43,814 nucleotides of DNA from the NCBI GenBank assembly GCA_011525685.1, contig WYBW01000065.1, positions 1 through 43,814 of the forward strand. The letters are read 5' to 3'. The position numbers were made by a program, and so were the translations under genes. The stretch comes from Verrucomicrobiia bacterium. GTDB taxonomy: Bacteria > Verrucomicrobiota > Verrucomicrobiia > Limisphaerales > JADLHS01. The notes below the pieces were generated by a model, which saw only the letters and a list, made by a program, of their open reading frames with translations, did no database searches and was not told where the DNA came from. This document shows positions 1 through 8,089 of this stretch, piece after piece; within the stretch, counting starts at the first letter, position 1, and each line of letters starts with the position of its first letter.

Positions 1-833
1 AGGCCCGACCGGTTGCGGGAGGCCTGCCGGTTTTGCACCTCCTGGGCGAAGGCGGCCGTCATTTCAGCGAGCTTGACCTGTTGTTCGGGCGTGAGAATGG
101 CGTTGAGCTGGGCGGTGGTTTCAGAGTCAAACAGGACTTGTGGATCGGGATTCTGGCCCGGTCGGCCGGCCACATAACCGCCCACCTGCTGGAGCATGGC
201 ACGGGTTTGCCACGTCAGCCGGTCGTACTCCTCCTGGGTGATCTGGTTGCGGGCCAGGGCGTCGCCGGCCAGCAGCATTTCCATGATTTTTTCGGGCTCG
301 GTGCTCATGGCCTGGGTGAGGTCTTCCACGGCGGCCATGCGTTTGGTCACAGCGGACTCGAGGACGGCGGCGGCTTGTTGCCGTTGCTCCTCGGTGAGAC
401 CGAGTTGCCCGGAGGCATTACGCAGCATCTCCTTGCTGGCCGCTTCGGCGATCGAGGCCGAGCCGCCCGCGCGCGCGGCGGAGTTGGCCAGTTGGAGGCC
501 GTCATTGATCACGGTGGTCAGGTTCGAGGTGATCTTGCTGGAGAGGGTCGTTTTCTCGACTCCGTAACGTTGTGCGAGCTTATCCCAGGCGCTTAACTGC
601 GGCGGGGCGGCCTTGGTCGCCGCCGGACGCACGGCCAGTTCCTCCGCCCGGGGCGTCTGGGTGCGGCGCGGCAGCGCATCGCGGCTGGTCGGTCCAGCTT
701 TCTCGGGATGCAACGCATCCGCGGCTTCCGCAGCGTGGGATTCCTCTTTGGTTCCGCCGCGATTGGTGAGGAGGTAAAACCCGCCCACGCCGAGCAGAAC
801 TCCGATGCCGAGTGTCAATACAATCTGTTTCAT
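1..833 (-). CDS. Membrane-anchored or secreted protein, function unknown (C-terminus cut by window edge)
   Basis: I do not recognise this gene. It is read from the ATG at 833-831 and stays open to the window edge, giving 277 residues without a stop. Residues 4-22 form one hydrophobic segment (IVLTLGIGVLLGVGGFYLL), a signal anchor or uncleaved signal peptide. Residues 25-80 are an Ala/Pro/charged linker. From about residue 82 the protein looks helical and Gln/Ala/Glu-rich, with LTEEQ at 146-150 and LTPEQ at 248-252. LT-x-x-Q repeats occur in periplasmic Spy/CpxP-like proteins, but the overall similarity is too weak for assignment. It is divergent from the LysR gene at 1415, with a repeat-bearing spacer between them. 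Confidence 0.75.
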   Translation of the reverse strand, partial: MKQIVLTLGIGVLLGVGGFYLLTNRGGTKEESHAAEAADALHPEKAGPTSRDALPRRTQTPRAEELAVRPAATKAAPPQLSAWDKLAQRYGVEKTTLSSKITSNLTTVINDGLQLANSAARAGGSASIAEAASKEMLRNASGQLGLTEEQRQQAAAVLESAVTKRMAAVEDLTQAMSTEPEKIMEMLLAGDALARNQITQEEYDRLTWQTRAMLQQVGGYVAGRPGQNPDPQVLFDSETTAQLNAILTPEQQVKLAEMTAAFAQEVQNRQASRNRSG

Positions 834-1414
834 GCAGTTTTGGTCAGCTTGAAGGCGGTCCCGCCAAGGACCTGTTCATTGGAAGAGGCCGGATGACGCC
901 GCCACTCGTGTTTACGCACGGGACGGGGCGCAGGTTACACCGGCCGGACCTTTTTGCCAGAAATTCCAGTGCGGGTTTGGATTCGCCATCGGCTCTCCCG
1001 GACGAGGGAAACCGGGGCGGAGGTCGTTTACAGGGAGGTGTAGCGTGATTATCGCCGCCGCACCGTAACATTTCGGTCGCGATCCCTCACGATCATCAGG
1101 ATCGTCCCAAAGCCGGTCAAAAACGGTAGATTCGGGTCGAGGTCCGAAATCCGAAAACCCGAAATCCGAACGAAGCCCCAAGCTCGAAATCCGAGTGGTG
1201 AGGGCACGCTCCAACAGGCCAGCCGTTCGGACTTCGGGTTTCGCAATTCTCTCGGCCTTCGGATTTCGGCCTCCGGATTCTAATTCCACGGCTTCCGAAG
1301 CGAAGTCGAGCGGTCCCGCACGGTCCAAGACTGGTGAGCAGTCAGGACCGCGCGCGTGAGCATCCACGGTTTCCATTGGACGGTGCGGGAATTCGAGAGC
1401 ACGATGAGCGCACG
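834..1414. other. Gene-free spacer between divergent genes, with a GAAATCCGAA-type repeat element
   Basis: No convincing gene is seen in these 581 bases. The short open frames here have no recognisable product. Any promoters for the divergent genes at 833 and 1415 must lie here, but I could not place them. The second half (about 1135-1290) is a dispersed repeat, listed separately. Confidence 0.6.
1135..1290. repeat. Long inverted element built from CCGAAATCCGAA units
   Basis: The left part carries several GAAATCCGAA-like units in direct order (1145-1195). The right part carries the complementary form, TTCGGATTTCGG-like (1228-1280), so the whole could fold as one long imperfect hairpin. An element of the same layout lies at about 11038-11185, and both continue into a TCGAGCGGTCC sequence on their right. 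Shorter stretches of the same unit occur at 11873-11932, inside the inositol monophosphatase gene (12320-12351) and inside the Hsp70 gene (23734-23770). Confidence 0.7.
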
Positions 1415-2296
1415 ATGGACTGGTTGAATTACCACCACCTGCGTTATTTCTGGACCGTGGCCAAGGAGGGCAGCCTCGCGCGCGCCGCGGCCAGGCTGCA
1501 CGTCTCGCAACCTTCCATTTCAGAGCAAATCCGCGCCTTGGAGGAATCGCTCGGTGAGAAATTATTTCGGCGTGAAGGCCGGAGCAACGTGCTTACGGAT
1601 GCCGGACAAATCGCCTTCGGCTACGCGGACGACATTTTTTCCCTGGGCCAGGAACTGGTGAACGCCATCAAACAGCGTCCGTCGGCGAAGTCGCTTCGCC
1701 TGTACGTGGGCGTGGCTGATTCCTTTCCAAAACTGGTGACCAATGAGGTCTTGAAACCCGTGTTTGCCATGCCGCAGACGGTGCATGTGATTTGTCGCGA
1801 GGGGAAAATGGAAGACCTGCTGGCGCAACTGGCCGCGCACCGGCTCGATATCGTGCTGGCGGATGAACCGGCCTCCAGCAGCACGAATTTCAAGACCTTT
1901 AACCACCCGTTGGGCGAGACGGGCACGACATTCTGCGCCGCCAGTACGTTGGCCGCCCGGTTGAAGAGAGGTTTCCCAAGAACGCTCGACGGCGCTCCCG
2001 CCCTGTTGCCGACGGAAAACACGGCGCTGCGCCGGGCGCTCGAGGGGTGGTTTCGGGACGCGAAGCTGCGTCCGAAGGTGGTGGCGGAATTCGAGGACCT
2101 GGCGCTGATGAATGTGATGGCTGCCGAGGGACGCGGATTTATTGCCCTGCCCACCATCGCGGCCGCCGAGGCGGTGAGCCGGTATCAGTTTGTGGTCATC
2201 GGGAAGGCGGCGAAGTGCCGCGTGCAGTTTCACGCCATCACCGCCGAGCGGCGCATCACCCATCCGGGCGTGGTGGTCATCACCGGCAAACGATGA
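1415..2296 (+). CDS. LysR-family transcriptional regulator, NhaR-like
   Basis: The product (293 aa) is a DNA-binding regulator. The N-terminal winged helix-turn-helix is clear from residue 1 to about 62: MDWLNYHHLRYFW, then SLARAAARLHVSQPSISEQI as the recognition region. The rest is a LysR substrate-binding domain. The opening WLNYHHLRYFWTVAKEGS resembles NhaR, the Na+-responsive activator of nhaA, and the length fits. I chose the ATG at 1415 because LysR homology starts there; the frame is open further upstream (to 1334) but that extension matches nothing. No antiporter gene is visible in the window, so the inducer and targets are unknown. It converges on the DUF1080 gene with only 25 bases between stops. 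Confidence 0.9.
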   Translation: MDWLNYHHLRYFWTVAKEGSLARAAARLHVSQPSISEQIRALEESLGEKLFRREGRSNVLTDAGQIAFGYADDIFSLGQELVNAIKQRPSAKSLRLYVGVADSFPKLVTNEVLKPVFAMPQTVHVICREGKMEDLLAQLAAHRLDIVLADEPASSSTNFKTFNHPLGETGTTFCAASTLAARLKRGFPRTLDGAPALLPTENTALRRALEGWFRDAKLRPKVVAEFEDLALMNVMAAEGRGFIALPTIAAAEAVSRYQFVVIGKAAKCRVQFHAITAERRITHPGVVVITGKR

Positions 2297-2321
2297 GTCC
2301 CCGGCGCGTCCGGTTCGAGAC

Positions 2322-3026
2322 TCAGGGTTTCGGCGGCGAAAGTTTCCTGATCCGCAGGTTGCGAAACCAAGCCTCGTCCGTGTGATCGGTGAGCATGATG
2401 CGGCCCTTGATCTTTTCACCGAAGCCCGGTTCATTCCTGAACTTGGTCCTGGCCAGCGCGGCCTTGATTTCGACGCTGCCCAGTTCGTATTCGACGACCT
2501 TGACGCCGTTCAGCCAGTGTTCCACGTGGTTGCCGTGAACGCGGATGCGGGAAAGGTTCCATTCCCCGGATGGTTTCAACGGCGAAGGCACACTCAACGG
2601 CAGAACATCGTAAAAGGTGGCGGTCTTGGAGCGCGGGTCGCGCACGATCGAGTCATCTATCATTTGATACTCGTGGCCCGGGGCGGAAGGCCGCGATTCG
2701 GTGACGAGATACTTGACGCCGTTGTTGGCTCGCGGCGGCAGCTTCCACTCCCACTCCAGCTCGAAGTCCTCGTACTCGGCCTCGGTCACAATGTCGCCGC
2801 CGCGGACGCCGGCGACTTTCTTGAGGCAGCCGTCCTCCACCACCCAGCCTTGTTTGGGGAAATCCGGCTTGCGATAGCCGCGCCAGCCGGCGGTGGTCTT
2901 GCCGTCAAACAGACTCTGCCAGGGGCCGGTTTCGGGATCGGCGACGCAGCGGCAGGCCGCGCCTCCGAGGATGAGCGAAGCGGTCAGAGGAACGAGCAGC
3001 CACGCGGAAGTTTTCATGAGTCGCAT
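2322..3026 (-). CDS. Exported DUF1080 (3-keto-disaccharide hydrolase-like) protein
   Basis: The 234-residue product starts with a signal peptide (MKTSAWLLVPLTASLILGG, if translation begins at the in-frame Met4 at 3017). It continues as one DUF1080 domain: SLFDGKTTAGWRGY, then a jelly-roll with FELEWEWKLPPRANNGVKY and a C-terminal GRIMLTDHTDEAWFRNLRIR. This concanavalin-like fold is abundant in Verrucomicrobiota and Planctomycetota. Some members hydrolyse 3-keto-glycosides; others have no known activity. The YRKPDFPKQGWVVEDGCL segment also fits the family. Ending FRNLRIRKL is typical of the domain's last strand, so the protein looks complete. An exported Gfo/Idh/MocA protein, a frequent functional partner of 3-keto-sugar chemistry, occurs far away at 34594. 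Confidence 0.88.
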   Translation of the reverse strand: MRLMKTSAWLLVPLTASLILGGAACRCVADPETGPWQSLFDGKTTAGWRGYRKPDFPKQGWVVEDGCLKKVAGVRGGDIVTEAEYEDFELEWEWKLPPRANNGVKYLVTESRPSAPGHEYQMIDDSIVRDPRSKTATFYDVLPLSVPSPLKPSGEWNLSRIRVHGNHVEHWLNGVKVVEYELGSVEIKAALARTKFRNEPGFGEKIKGRIMLTDHTDEAWFRNLRIRKLSPPKP

Positions 3027-3067
3027 CTCTACGGCATCGGCGGGGACAGGTCAAGCCGGGGCGCGGA

Positions 3068-3796
3068 TCATTGAACGATCAGCGTGGAGGTGGATTGCGC
3101 GATGGCGTAAGCCGCGGCGGCGGCGGCCAGGATCATCCCGGCGACGGCCTCCCGCATGCCGGTGAGTTCCCGGGGTCGCCGGGCGATGGCATGGATGGCC
3201 ATGAACCCGGTGATGACATTGGTGATGGCCACAATGGTCAAAGGCATCCAGAGCGGATGATAATGGACCGCGTCCAGGTAAAGCACCGCCGCCCAGGCGA
3301 CCAGGCCACCGGCCAGGCAACTGAACGCGGCGAAGCTCCGGTTGGTCACCGTGGCCATCGTATCGGCCTGGCCGGAAACGTAGGCCAGCACCGCGTCGCG
3401 ATAGGCCGATTCGCCCGTGTCACCCACTATGGGATCAAGATAATGCAGCGTCAGTGTAACGCACGGTTCGGGTGACTCCCGCCCTTGCACGGTGAGCGTC
3501 AGGGCTTTCTTGGTTTTGGCGTGGGTGAAGCTCGCGAGCACTCCCTGCACCGCGCCCGACTGGATGAATTGACCCTCCGCGTCACCGGGTCGAAATCCCA
3601 GTTCCTCAAGGCGACGGTGAGCAAGGTCGAGGAAGGAGGCTAACCGGTCCTGACTGACTGGCAGTTCAATGGTTCTGGCCAGACGCCCCACCTTGAAGCC
3701 GCCGCGCGCCAGGCCAAAGAGCCAGGCCGCAATTTGGCTGGCGAGAACCAGCCCGATGCCCATGACCGGACCACTGATGCCGGAGGGAAAATTCAT
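3068..3796 (-). CDS. Small multi-pass membrane protein, function unknown
   Basis: I do not recognise the family. The 242-residue protein has one N-terminal membrane segment (residues about 8-28, VMGIGLVLASQIAAWLFGLA). A soluble stretch of about 120 residues follows, with strand-like segments (ALTLTVQGRES, CVTLTLHYLDPI). Two to three C-terminal membrane segments come next: SFAAFSCLAGGLVAWAAVLY, LWMPLTIVAITNVITGFMAI and a final Ala-rich helix. It lies just upstream of the DUF1080 gene on the same strand with a 41-base gap, so the two may be cotranscribed. Nothing points to a specific role. Confidence 0.7.
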   Translation of the reverse strand: MNFPSGISGPVMGIGLVLASQIAAWLFGLARGGFKVGRLARTIELPVSQDRLASFLDLAHRRLEELGFRPGDAEGQFIQSGAVQGVLASFTHAKTKKALTLTVQGRESPEPCVTLTLHYLDPIVGDTGESAYRDAVLAYVSGQADTMATVTNRSFAAFSCLAGGLVAWAAVLYLDAVHYHPLWMPLTIVAITNVITGFMAIHAIARRPRELTGMREAVAGMILAAAAAAYAIAQSTSTLIVQ

Positions 3797-3963
3797 CGGC
3801 GGACTTCAGCAACTCGTTTGGTCGGGGGCGTAAGCACGGTGAGGATTGAAACACCGGCGGCGGATGGAATCAAGACCGGCAGCCTCAGAATCTGGCAGCT
3901 TGGATCATGACCCGGAGCGCGGTGGTTTACGCAGGACCAGCCGTAGCGATTCCGCGGAGCATG

Positions 3964-4015
3964 GTAACGCCGACTTTCCAGTCGGCTCGGATTCGGGTTG
4001 GAAGATCGGCGTTAA
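3964..4015. repeat. Dispersed palindrome, CGCCGACTTTCC family (copy 1)
   Basis: The left arm GTAACGCCGACTTTCC (3964-3979) pairs with the right arm GGAAGATCGGCGTTA (4000-4014), differing at about two positions. Related copies are at 10077-10125, 10485-10510 (one arm), 14393-14440 (variant) and 18827-18874. Confidence 0.75.
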
Positions 4016-4163
4016 GCCCCGCGGCTCGTGAACGTGATAGTGAGACAAGCTGGAAGCACTGTAGCGCCAAGACCAACTCTCCGTGATCCCGGAAGCCAGG
4101 GCGCGAATCGTTTCGGAGACGGCTTCCCATGAGCCGCTCGGGACTCCGCAAGGCCTTGGAGTC

Positions 4164-4223
4164 CGGCAGTCCTCTGCCGCTCTCGCCCGCCGGCCCACCC
4201 CCCAAAGCGGCAGAGGGCTGCCG
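4164..4223. repeat. Inverted repeat with 18-base arms (CGGCAGTCCTCTGCCGCT)
   Basis: The arm at 4164-4181 is complementary to the arm at 4206-4223 at 17 of 18 positions, with a C-rich loop of 24 bases between them. Each arm is itself partly palindromic. No coding function is seen. It looks like another intergenic REP-type element. Confidence 0.65.
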
Positions 4224-4358
4224 CAGTCCAGGACGCTTTCGCGTTGGATGGAGCGGTTCAGGGTCGCAATGCGCGATTGCAGCATCGTGGAGGCTTTTCT
4301 TGAACCTTCAGCCGGTGATAGGGGTAGGGATGGCGGGGTTAGCGCCACCCCTCCCTCC

Positions 4359-4391
4359 GAACCGGACGGGCGGATCTCCCGCATCCGGCTC
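4359..4391 (-). other. Group II intron domain V
   Basis: The minus strand reads GAGCCGGATGCGGGAG, then a short loop, then CCGCCCGTCCGGTTC. This is the near-invariant 33-34-base catalytic hairpin with the AGC-type triad at its base. It lies about 40 bases upstream of the intron 3' end, as expected, which fixes the orientation of the element. Confidence 0.88.
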
Positions 4392-4416
4392 TCCGGTCAG
4401 TGGTTTCTCAGCGAGA

Positions 4417-5753
4417 CTAACCATAAGTACAAGAACCGTGTTCCAGACTGAACAGTCCCTGCACCGCAAACCATCGGTTCGGCCACCGTCGGCTGTCGGC
4501 TTTGCTCAGCCCATATCCGGGCCGTTTCTCCCGTTTGCGCAGCAGCGCCCGCAGACGCCGTCGCAACCACCCGTCCGGTCCACTCAGACCCGTCGGATAG
4601 CTCTCCCGGAAGTAGCCATGCCAGCCCCGCAAGATCGGGTTCACCCGCGCAATCGTCTCGCGCAGGCTCCTCCCGTGGGTCCGCTTCGTCAGCGGTCGCA
4701 ACTTCTCCCGCAGCTTCTGCACGCTCTTCTTCCGCGGCCATTTCTTCCTTCCGCGAAAGTGCCAGCCCAGAAAGTCGAAGCCTGCCTCCCCCGCGTGCGC
4801 CATGCGCGTCTTGGTCGGATGCAGGCTCAACCCTGCTTGCTCCGTCCATTGGCGCAGATACGCCAGCACCTCTTGGGCTTCTTCCCGGCTCCGGCACAGC
4901 ACCACGAAGTCGTCCGCATAGCGCACCAGCCCCCGCCCCGCTCTTCCATCTCCTGGTCCAGCGGGTTGAGATACAGGTTCGCCAGCAACGGACTGATCAC
5001 CGCCCCTTGCGGGGTGCCCCGCTCCGTCGGCTGCCAGCCGTGCAGTTCTTCCAGCACCCCGGCTTTCAGGCACTGTTCCACCAACGCCAGGACGCTGCCG
5101 TCCACGATGCGTTGGCGCACCAGCGCCATCAACCGCTCGTGCGGTATCGTGTCGAAGTAGCTCTTGAGGTCCGCGTCCACACACCAGACCTTTCCCTCCT
5201 TCAAGAGTTCCTCCACCCGCGCCACCGCCTCCCGACACCCTCGCCCAGGCCGAAACCCATAGCTGCTTGCCGCAAAGTCGCGCTCGAAAATCGGTTCCAG
5301 CACGTTTCGCAGGGCTGCTTCCACGGTCCGATCCCGCACCGCCGGTATCCCCAGCGGTCGTTTCTCGGTCGTGCCCGGTTTCGGTATCCAGACCCGTCGC
5401 GCCGGTTGGCGACGGTAGCGTTTGCTCCGCAGTTCTTCGCGCAGCCGGGCCAGTTCGGCCCCGGCGTGCTCATCAAACTGCTGGACGGTTTGACCATCGG
5501 CTCCGGGGGCGCCCTCGTTGCGCCAGACGGCATGGAAGCCCGCCTGCAGATTGCGCTCCGACACCACCTTGTCCCAGAGCCCGAACCATACGGTCGTCGG
5601 CTCGCTTTGTTCGAGCCGGGTCAGCATGCGTTCCGTCCACACCGAGTGTTCAATCCACCACCACCGGTCGCGGATCTCTGCAGCTTGCTTAGACCGGGTC
5701 GGCCCGGTCACTGCCGTCGCTGGCTTGGTTGCCTCACTCGTCATGGGCTTCAC
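4417..5753 (-). pseudogene. ltrA: Group II intron reverse transcriptase/maturase, frameshifted
   Basis: The first frame (from ATG 5753) has the N-terminal RT-0 region (GADGQTVQQF), RT motifs KRPLGIPAVRDR and YGFRPGRG, the first catalytic Asp (DADLKSYFDTIPH) and the GTPQGAVISPLLANLYLNPLD motif. At about 4929-4942, in a G-rich run (CGGGGCGGGGGC on the coding strand), the reading moves to another frame. That frame carries the catalytic RYADDFVVL, FLGWHF and a maturase GIIM domain (LREKLRPLT...NPILRGWHGYFRESYP), ending at 4417. A one-base loss in the G run explains it. The repaired protein would be about 445 residues, normal for an endonuclease-less maturase. The shift separates the two halves of the active site, so the chromosomal ORF should be inactive unless ribosomes slip or the base is a sequencing error. 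Confidence 0.88.
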
Positions 5754-6266
5754 GCCTCCACTTTCCTGCGTCCCTTCGCTCCACAGGCATTACCCCGCTT
5801 CTTCGCTACTACGGACGCTCTGACTCCCGCCGGGCGGCTCTTCGGGCCTTGCGGCCATGAACGCCGTTCTGGGCCCCAACGGGTCTCCCTGTTTATCTCG
5901 TCCACACTTCCCACCGTTCCGTCCCCATCCATCTCGCCGCCCAGTCCGGGCCTTGGTCTCCGTTCACGCTTCTTCTCGACCCCGAACCGCAGGCTAGGGA
6001 ACCCGGCCCGCAGGCCGAGGGAGGTCTTCCCACAAGGGTTTTGGCCAGGGCTTCGCACAGCGCTCGCAGGCTCGCCAGTCGGCGCGACCGTATCGGGTTC
6101 ACAGTGTGTCAGCTCTTGCATGGCACGTTATTACGGACCGGTGGTTCACCTCCGGCAGCTCTCCACCCCGTGTTGCCACGACGCAGTAGCCTTCGGTCAC
6201 AGGCCGGTGAACGTTCAACCTGACGGGGACTCTCACCCCGCTGTGTGGACGCCTTCACAGGCGCAC

Positions 6267-6333
6267 GAGCGCGGGTCTGTGACCCGCAGCCGCCCGGAGA
6301 TGGTGGAAGCGCTACGGGACACAGACCCGCGCT
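6267..6333. repeat. Dispersed palindrome that hosts the group II intron insertion
   Basis: The arms GAGCGCGGGTCTGTG (6267-6281) and CACAGACCCGCGCTC (6319-6333) are perfectly complementary over 15 bases. The left part also folds alone as GCGGGTC-TGT-GACCCGC. The base before the intron at 4317 is G and the base after 6333 is C, so removing the intron extends the pairing to 16. The intron therefore appears to have inserted one base inside the outer edge of this element. Confidence 0.8.
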
Positions 6334-6473
6334 CCGATGACGTTTCGCGGTTCAGGGGGTCCAAGCGCGAGCTTTTGCTCCGCGAAATCTCCCCTCGTAC
6401 TGCCACAAACACCCTGCAAAATGCGTTGTGTTTTGTCTCTCAACCGCGTAAACCAGCGCCCGCAATTGCTGTT

Positions 6474-7010
6474 ATGGGTGTGGCCGCCACGATCTTGAAA
6501 ACGCCGAACCGCCGCATCGCGGCGATCGCGGCGGCGGTCTTTGCGCTGGACCAGTTCACGAAGTACATCGTGCTGCAACTCCTGGGCAAGGGGCAGGAAA
6601 AGGTCATCATTGACGGCTTCTTCAAGTTCGTTCATTGGGGCAATACCGGCGCGGCGTGGAGCTTGTTTCGCGGCCACAACGAATTGCTGGCCATCATCGC
6701 GCTGGTGGCGTTGTTGGTGTTGTTCCTGAGCCGGCACCATTTCGAGTCCGGCACACCGGTGGGCCAGGTCGCCTTCGGTCTCATTTTTGGCGGCATCGCC
6801 GGCAACCTCACCGACCGTCTCATGCCCAGCCGGCTCGAGGTCATTGATTTCATCTACTTTTACCTGCGCCAGCGCGACGGCAGCGAAATCGGCTTCCCCG
6901 CCTTCAACGTGGCGGACAGCGGCATCTGCATCGGCGTGGCGCTGGTGTTTTGGGTGACCTGGAAAAGCGACCGCGGCCAGCCGCAACCGGGTGATGCGGT
7001 GAAGAGTTGA
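6474..7010 (+). CDS. lspA: Lipoprotein signal peptidase (signal peptidase II)
   Basis: This inner-membrane aspartyl protease cleaves prolipoprotein signal peptides after lipidation. The 178-residue product has the usual four membrane spans. An early ALDQFTKYIV holds the conserved Asp-Gln-x-Thr-Lys, VHWGNTGAAWSLF corresponds to the N-x-G-A-x-F block, and GGIAGNLTDRL holds the first catalytic Asp. VIDFIYFYL and FPAFNVADSGICIGVALV hold the second catalytic Asp (NVADS). I chose the ATG at 6474 because homology begins shortly after it; the same frame is open far upstream through the intron, but that part is a shadow. It lies 58 bases before the pseudouridine synthase gene on the same strand, a pairing also common elsewhere. 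Confidence 0.93.
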   Translation: MGVAATILKTPNRRIAAIAAAVFALDQFTKYIVLQLLGKGQEKVIIDGFFKFVHWGNTGAAWSLFRGHNELLAIIALVALLVLFLSRHHFESGTPVGQVAFGLIFGGIAGNLTDRLMPSRLEVIDFIYFYLRQRDGSEIGFPAFNVADSGICIGVALVFWVTWKSDRGQPQPGDAVKS

Positions 7011-7068
7011 AGTGTCAGCGCGTTGAAACGTTGCACCGATCCACGGTTTCAACGCTTGGGGGTGAAGG

Positions 7069-8022
7069 ATGTCTCTGAGAAAGGAAACGTTCGTCGTCGA
7101 GAAATCGCTTCCGTCCGAGCGGCTGGACGCCTTCCTGCGCCGGCAGTTTCCGGCGGTGTCGCGCGGCGCGATCCAGCGCCTCATCGAGCAGGGCCACATC
7201 CGCGTCAATGACCGCCCGACCAAACCCACGCACCGTCCGCGCGCCGGAGAACGAATCGAAGTCGAATGGCCCGAGGCCCGGCCCGCGGAGGCGCAGCCGG
7301 AACACATTCCGCTGGACATCCTGTTCGAGGACGAGGCGCTGCTGGTGCTCAACAAGCCCGCCGGACTGGTCGTGCATCCCGCCGCCGGCCACGAGGAGCA
7401 CACCCTCGTCAACGCGCTCCTGCACCACTGCGCCGGACAACTCAGCGGCATCGGCGGCGTGGCGCGGCCCGGCATCGTTCACCGGCTCGACAAGGACACC
7501 ACCGGCTGCATGGTGGTGGCCAAGAACGATGACACCCACCTGGCCCTCTCGACCCAGTTTGCCGGCCGCGAGGTGGAGAAGATTTATCACGCCATTGTCT
7601 GCGGGATTCTGGCGCGGGAAGAAGGCAACATTCGCGCCGCCATCGCGCGGCATCCCTCCCACCGCAAGCGGATGGCCGTGCGCGAGGAGGACTTCGCCCG
7701 CCCGGCGCACACGGGGTATCGGGTGCTGGAAAGGTTGCGCGAGGCCACGTTGGTCGAGGCGAGGTTGCACACCGGTCGCACGCACCAGGTTCGCGTTCAC
7801 TTCCAGTTCCTGGGCCATCCGTTGGTGGGCGACGATACTTACGGGCAGCGGCAGAACCGGCGACTGGCGGAACTGACCCGCTACGAGGCGCCGCGGGTGC
7901 TGCTGCACGCGCACCGGTTGAGCTTCGTTCATCCGCGCAGTGGCACGCGAGTGAGCTTCGAGTCGCCCTGGCCGGAGGATTTTGAGGACGCCGTGGCGTT
8001 TTTGCGAATGGTTGAAGCATGA
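7069..8022 (+). CDS. rluD: RluD-family 23S rRNA pseudouridine synthase
   Basis: The 317-residue protein isomerises uridine to pseudouridine in large-subunit rRNA. An N-terminal S4 RNA-binding domain (about residues 12-75, RLDAFLRRQF...RGAIQRLIEQGHIRVN) precedes the RluA/RluD catalytic domain. That domain has LNKPAGLVVHPA, the catalytic block GIVHRLDKDTTGCMVVAK (Asp nucleophile in HRLDKDT), LHTGRTHQVRVHF and PLVGDDTYG. A GGGGGTGAAGG stretch just before the ATG is a good ribosome site. The family (RluC/RluD) is certain; the exact target uridines are inferred from the RluD-like architecture. It probably shares a transcript with lspA. Confidence 0.92.
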   Translation: MSLRKETFVVEKSLPSERLDAFLRRQFPAVSRGAIQRLIEQGHIRVNDRPTKPTHRPRAGERIEVEWPEARPAEAQPEHIPLDILFEDEALLVLNKPAGLVVHPAAGHEEHTLVNALLHHCAGQLSGIGGVARPGIVHRLDKDTTGCMVVAKNDDTHLALSTQFAGREVEKIYHAIVCGILAREEGNIRAAIARHPSHRKRMAVREEDFARPAHTGYRVLERLREATLVEARLHTGRTHQVRVHFQFLGHPLVGDDTYGQRQNRRLAELTRYEAPRVLLHAHRLSFVHPRSGTRVSFESPWPEDFEDAVAFLRMVEA

Positions 8023-8089
8023 GCCATGGCCGCCTGCCAGCGCGACCAACTGGACTGGGTTTTATGGCCGTCTGTTCCAAACCCCGCGC

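Larger units (their letters stand above)
3797..4317. other. Gene-free spacer with two dispersed palindromes
   Basis: These 521 bases hold no recognisable gene. They contain a CGCCGACTTTCC-family palindrome (3964-4015) and a CGGCAG...CTGCCG palindrome (4164-4223), and then abut the 3' end of the group II intron at 4318. Confidence 0.6.
4318..6266 (-). mobile_element. Group II intron with reverse-transcriptase ORF
   Basis: On the minus strand the intron begins GTGCG (6266-6262) and ends ACCCCTAT (to 4318), about 1.95 kb. A GGGGTGAGAGTCCCC hairpin in the 5' region is typical of domain I. A domain V helix (4359-4391) and a domain VI-like hairpin precede the 3' end. The ORF has RT and maturase domains but no HNH endonuclease. 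The 5' exon ends in a hairpin (GCGGGTC/GACCCGC), a target style known for group IIC introns. Joining the flanks restores one more base pair of the palindrome at 6267-6333. The ends are inferred from consensus, so a shift of a few bases is possible. The subclass is not assigned. Confidence 0.82.

Noticed and set aside
4417..5753. A diversity-generating retroelement or retron reverse transcriptase
   Set aside because: The maturase domain, domain V hairpin and GTGCG 5' end identify a group II intron; no template/variable repeat pair was seen.
5007..6470. A long plus-strand open frame running into lspA (667 codons in total)
   Set aside because: It runs antisense through the group II intron and its ORF, is Pro/Arg-rich shadow sequence, and lspA homology starts only after the ATG at 6474.
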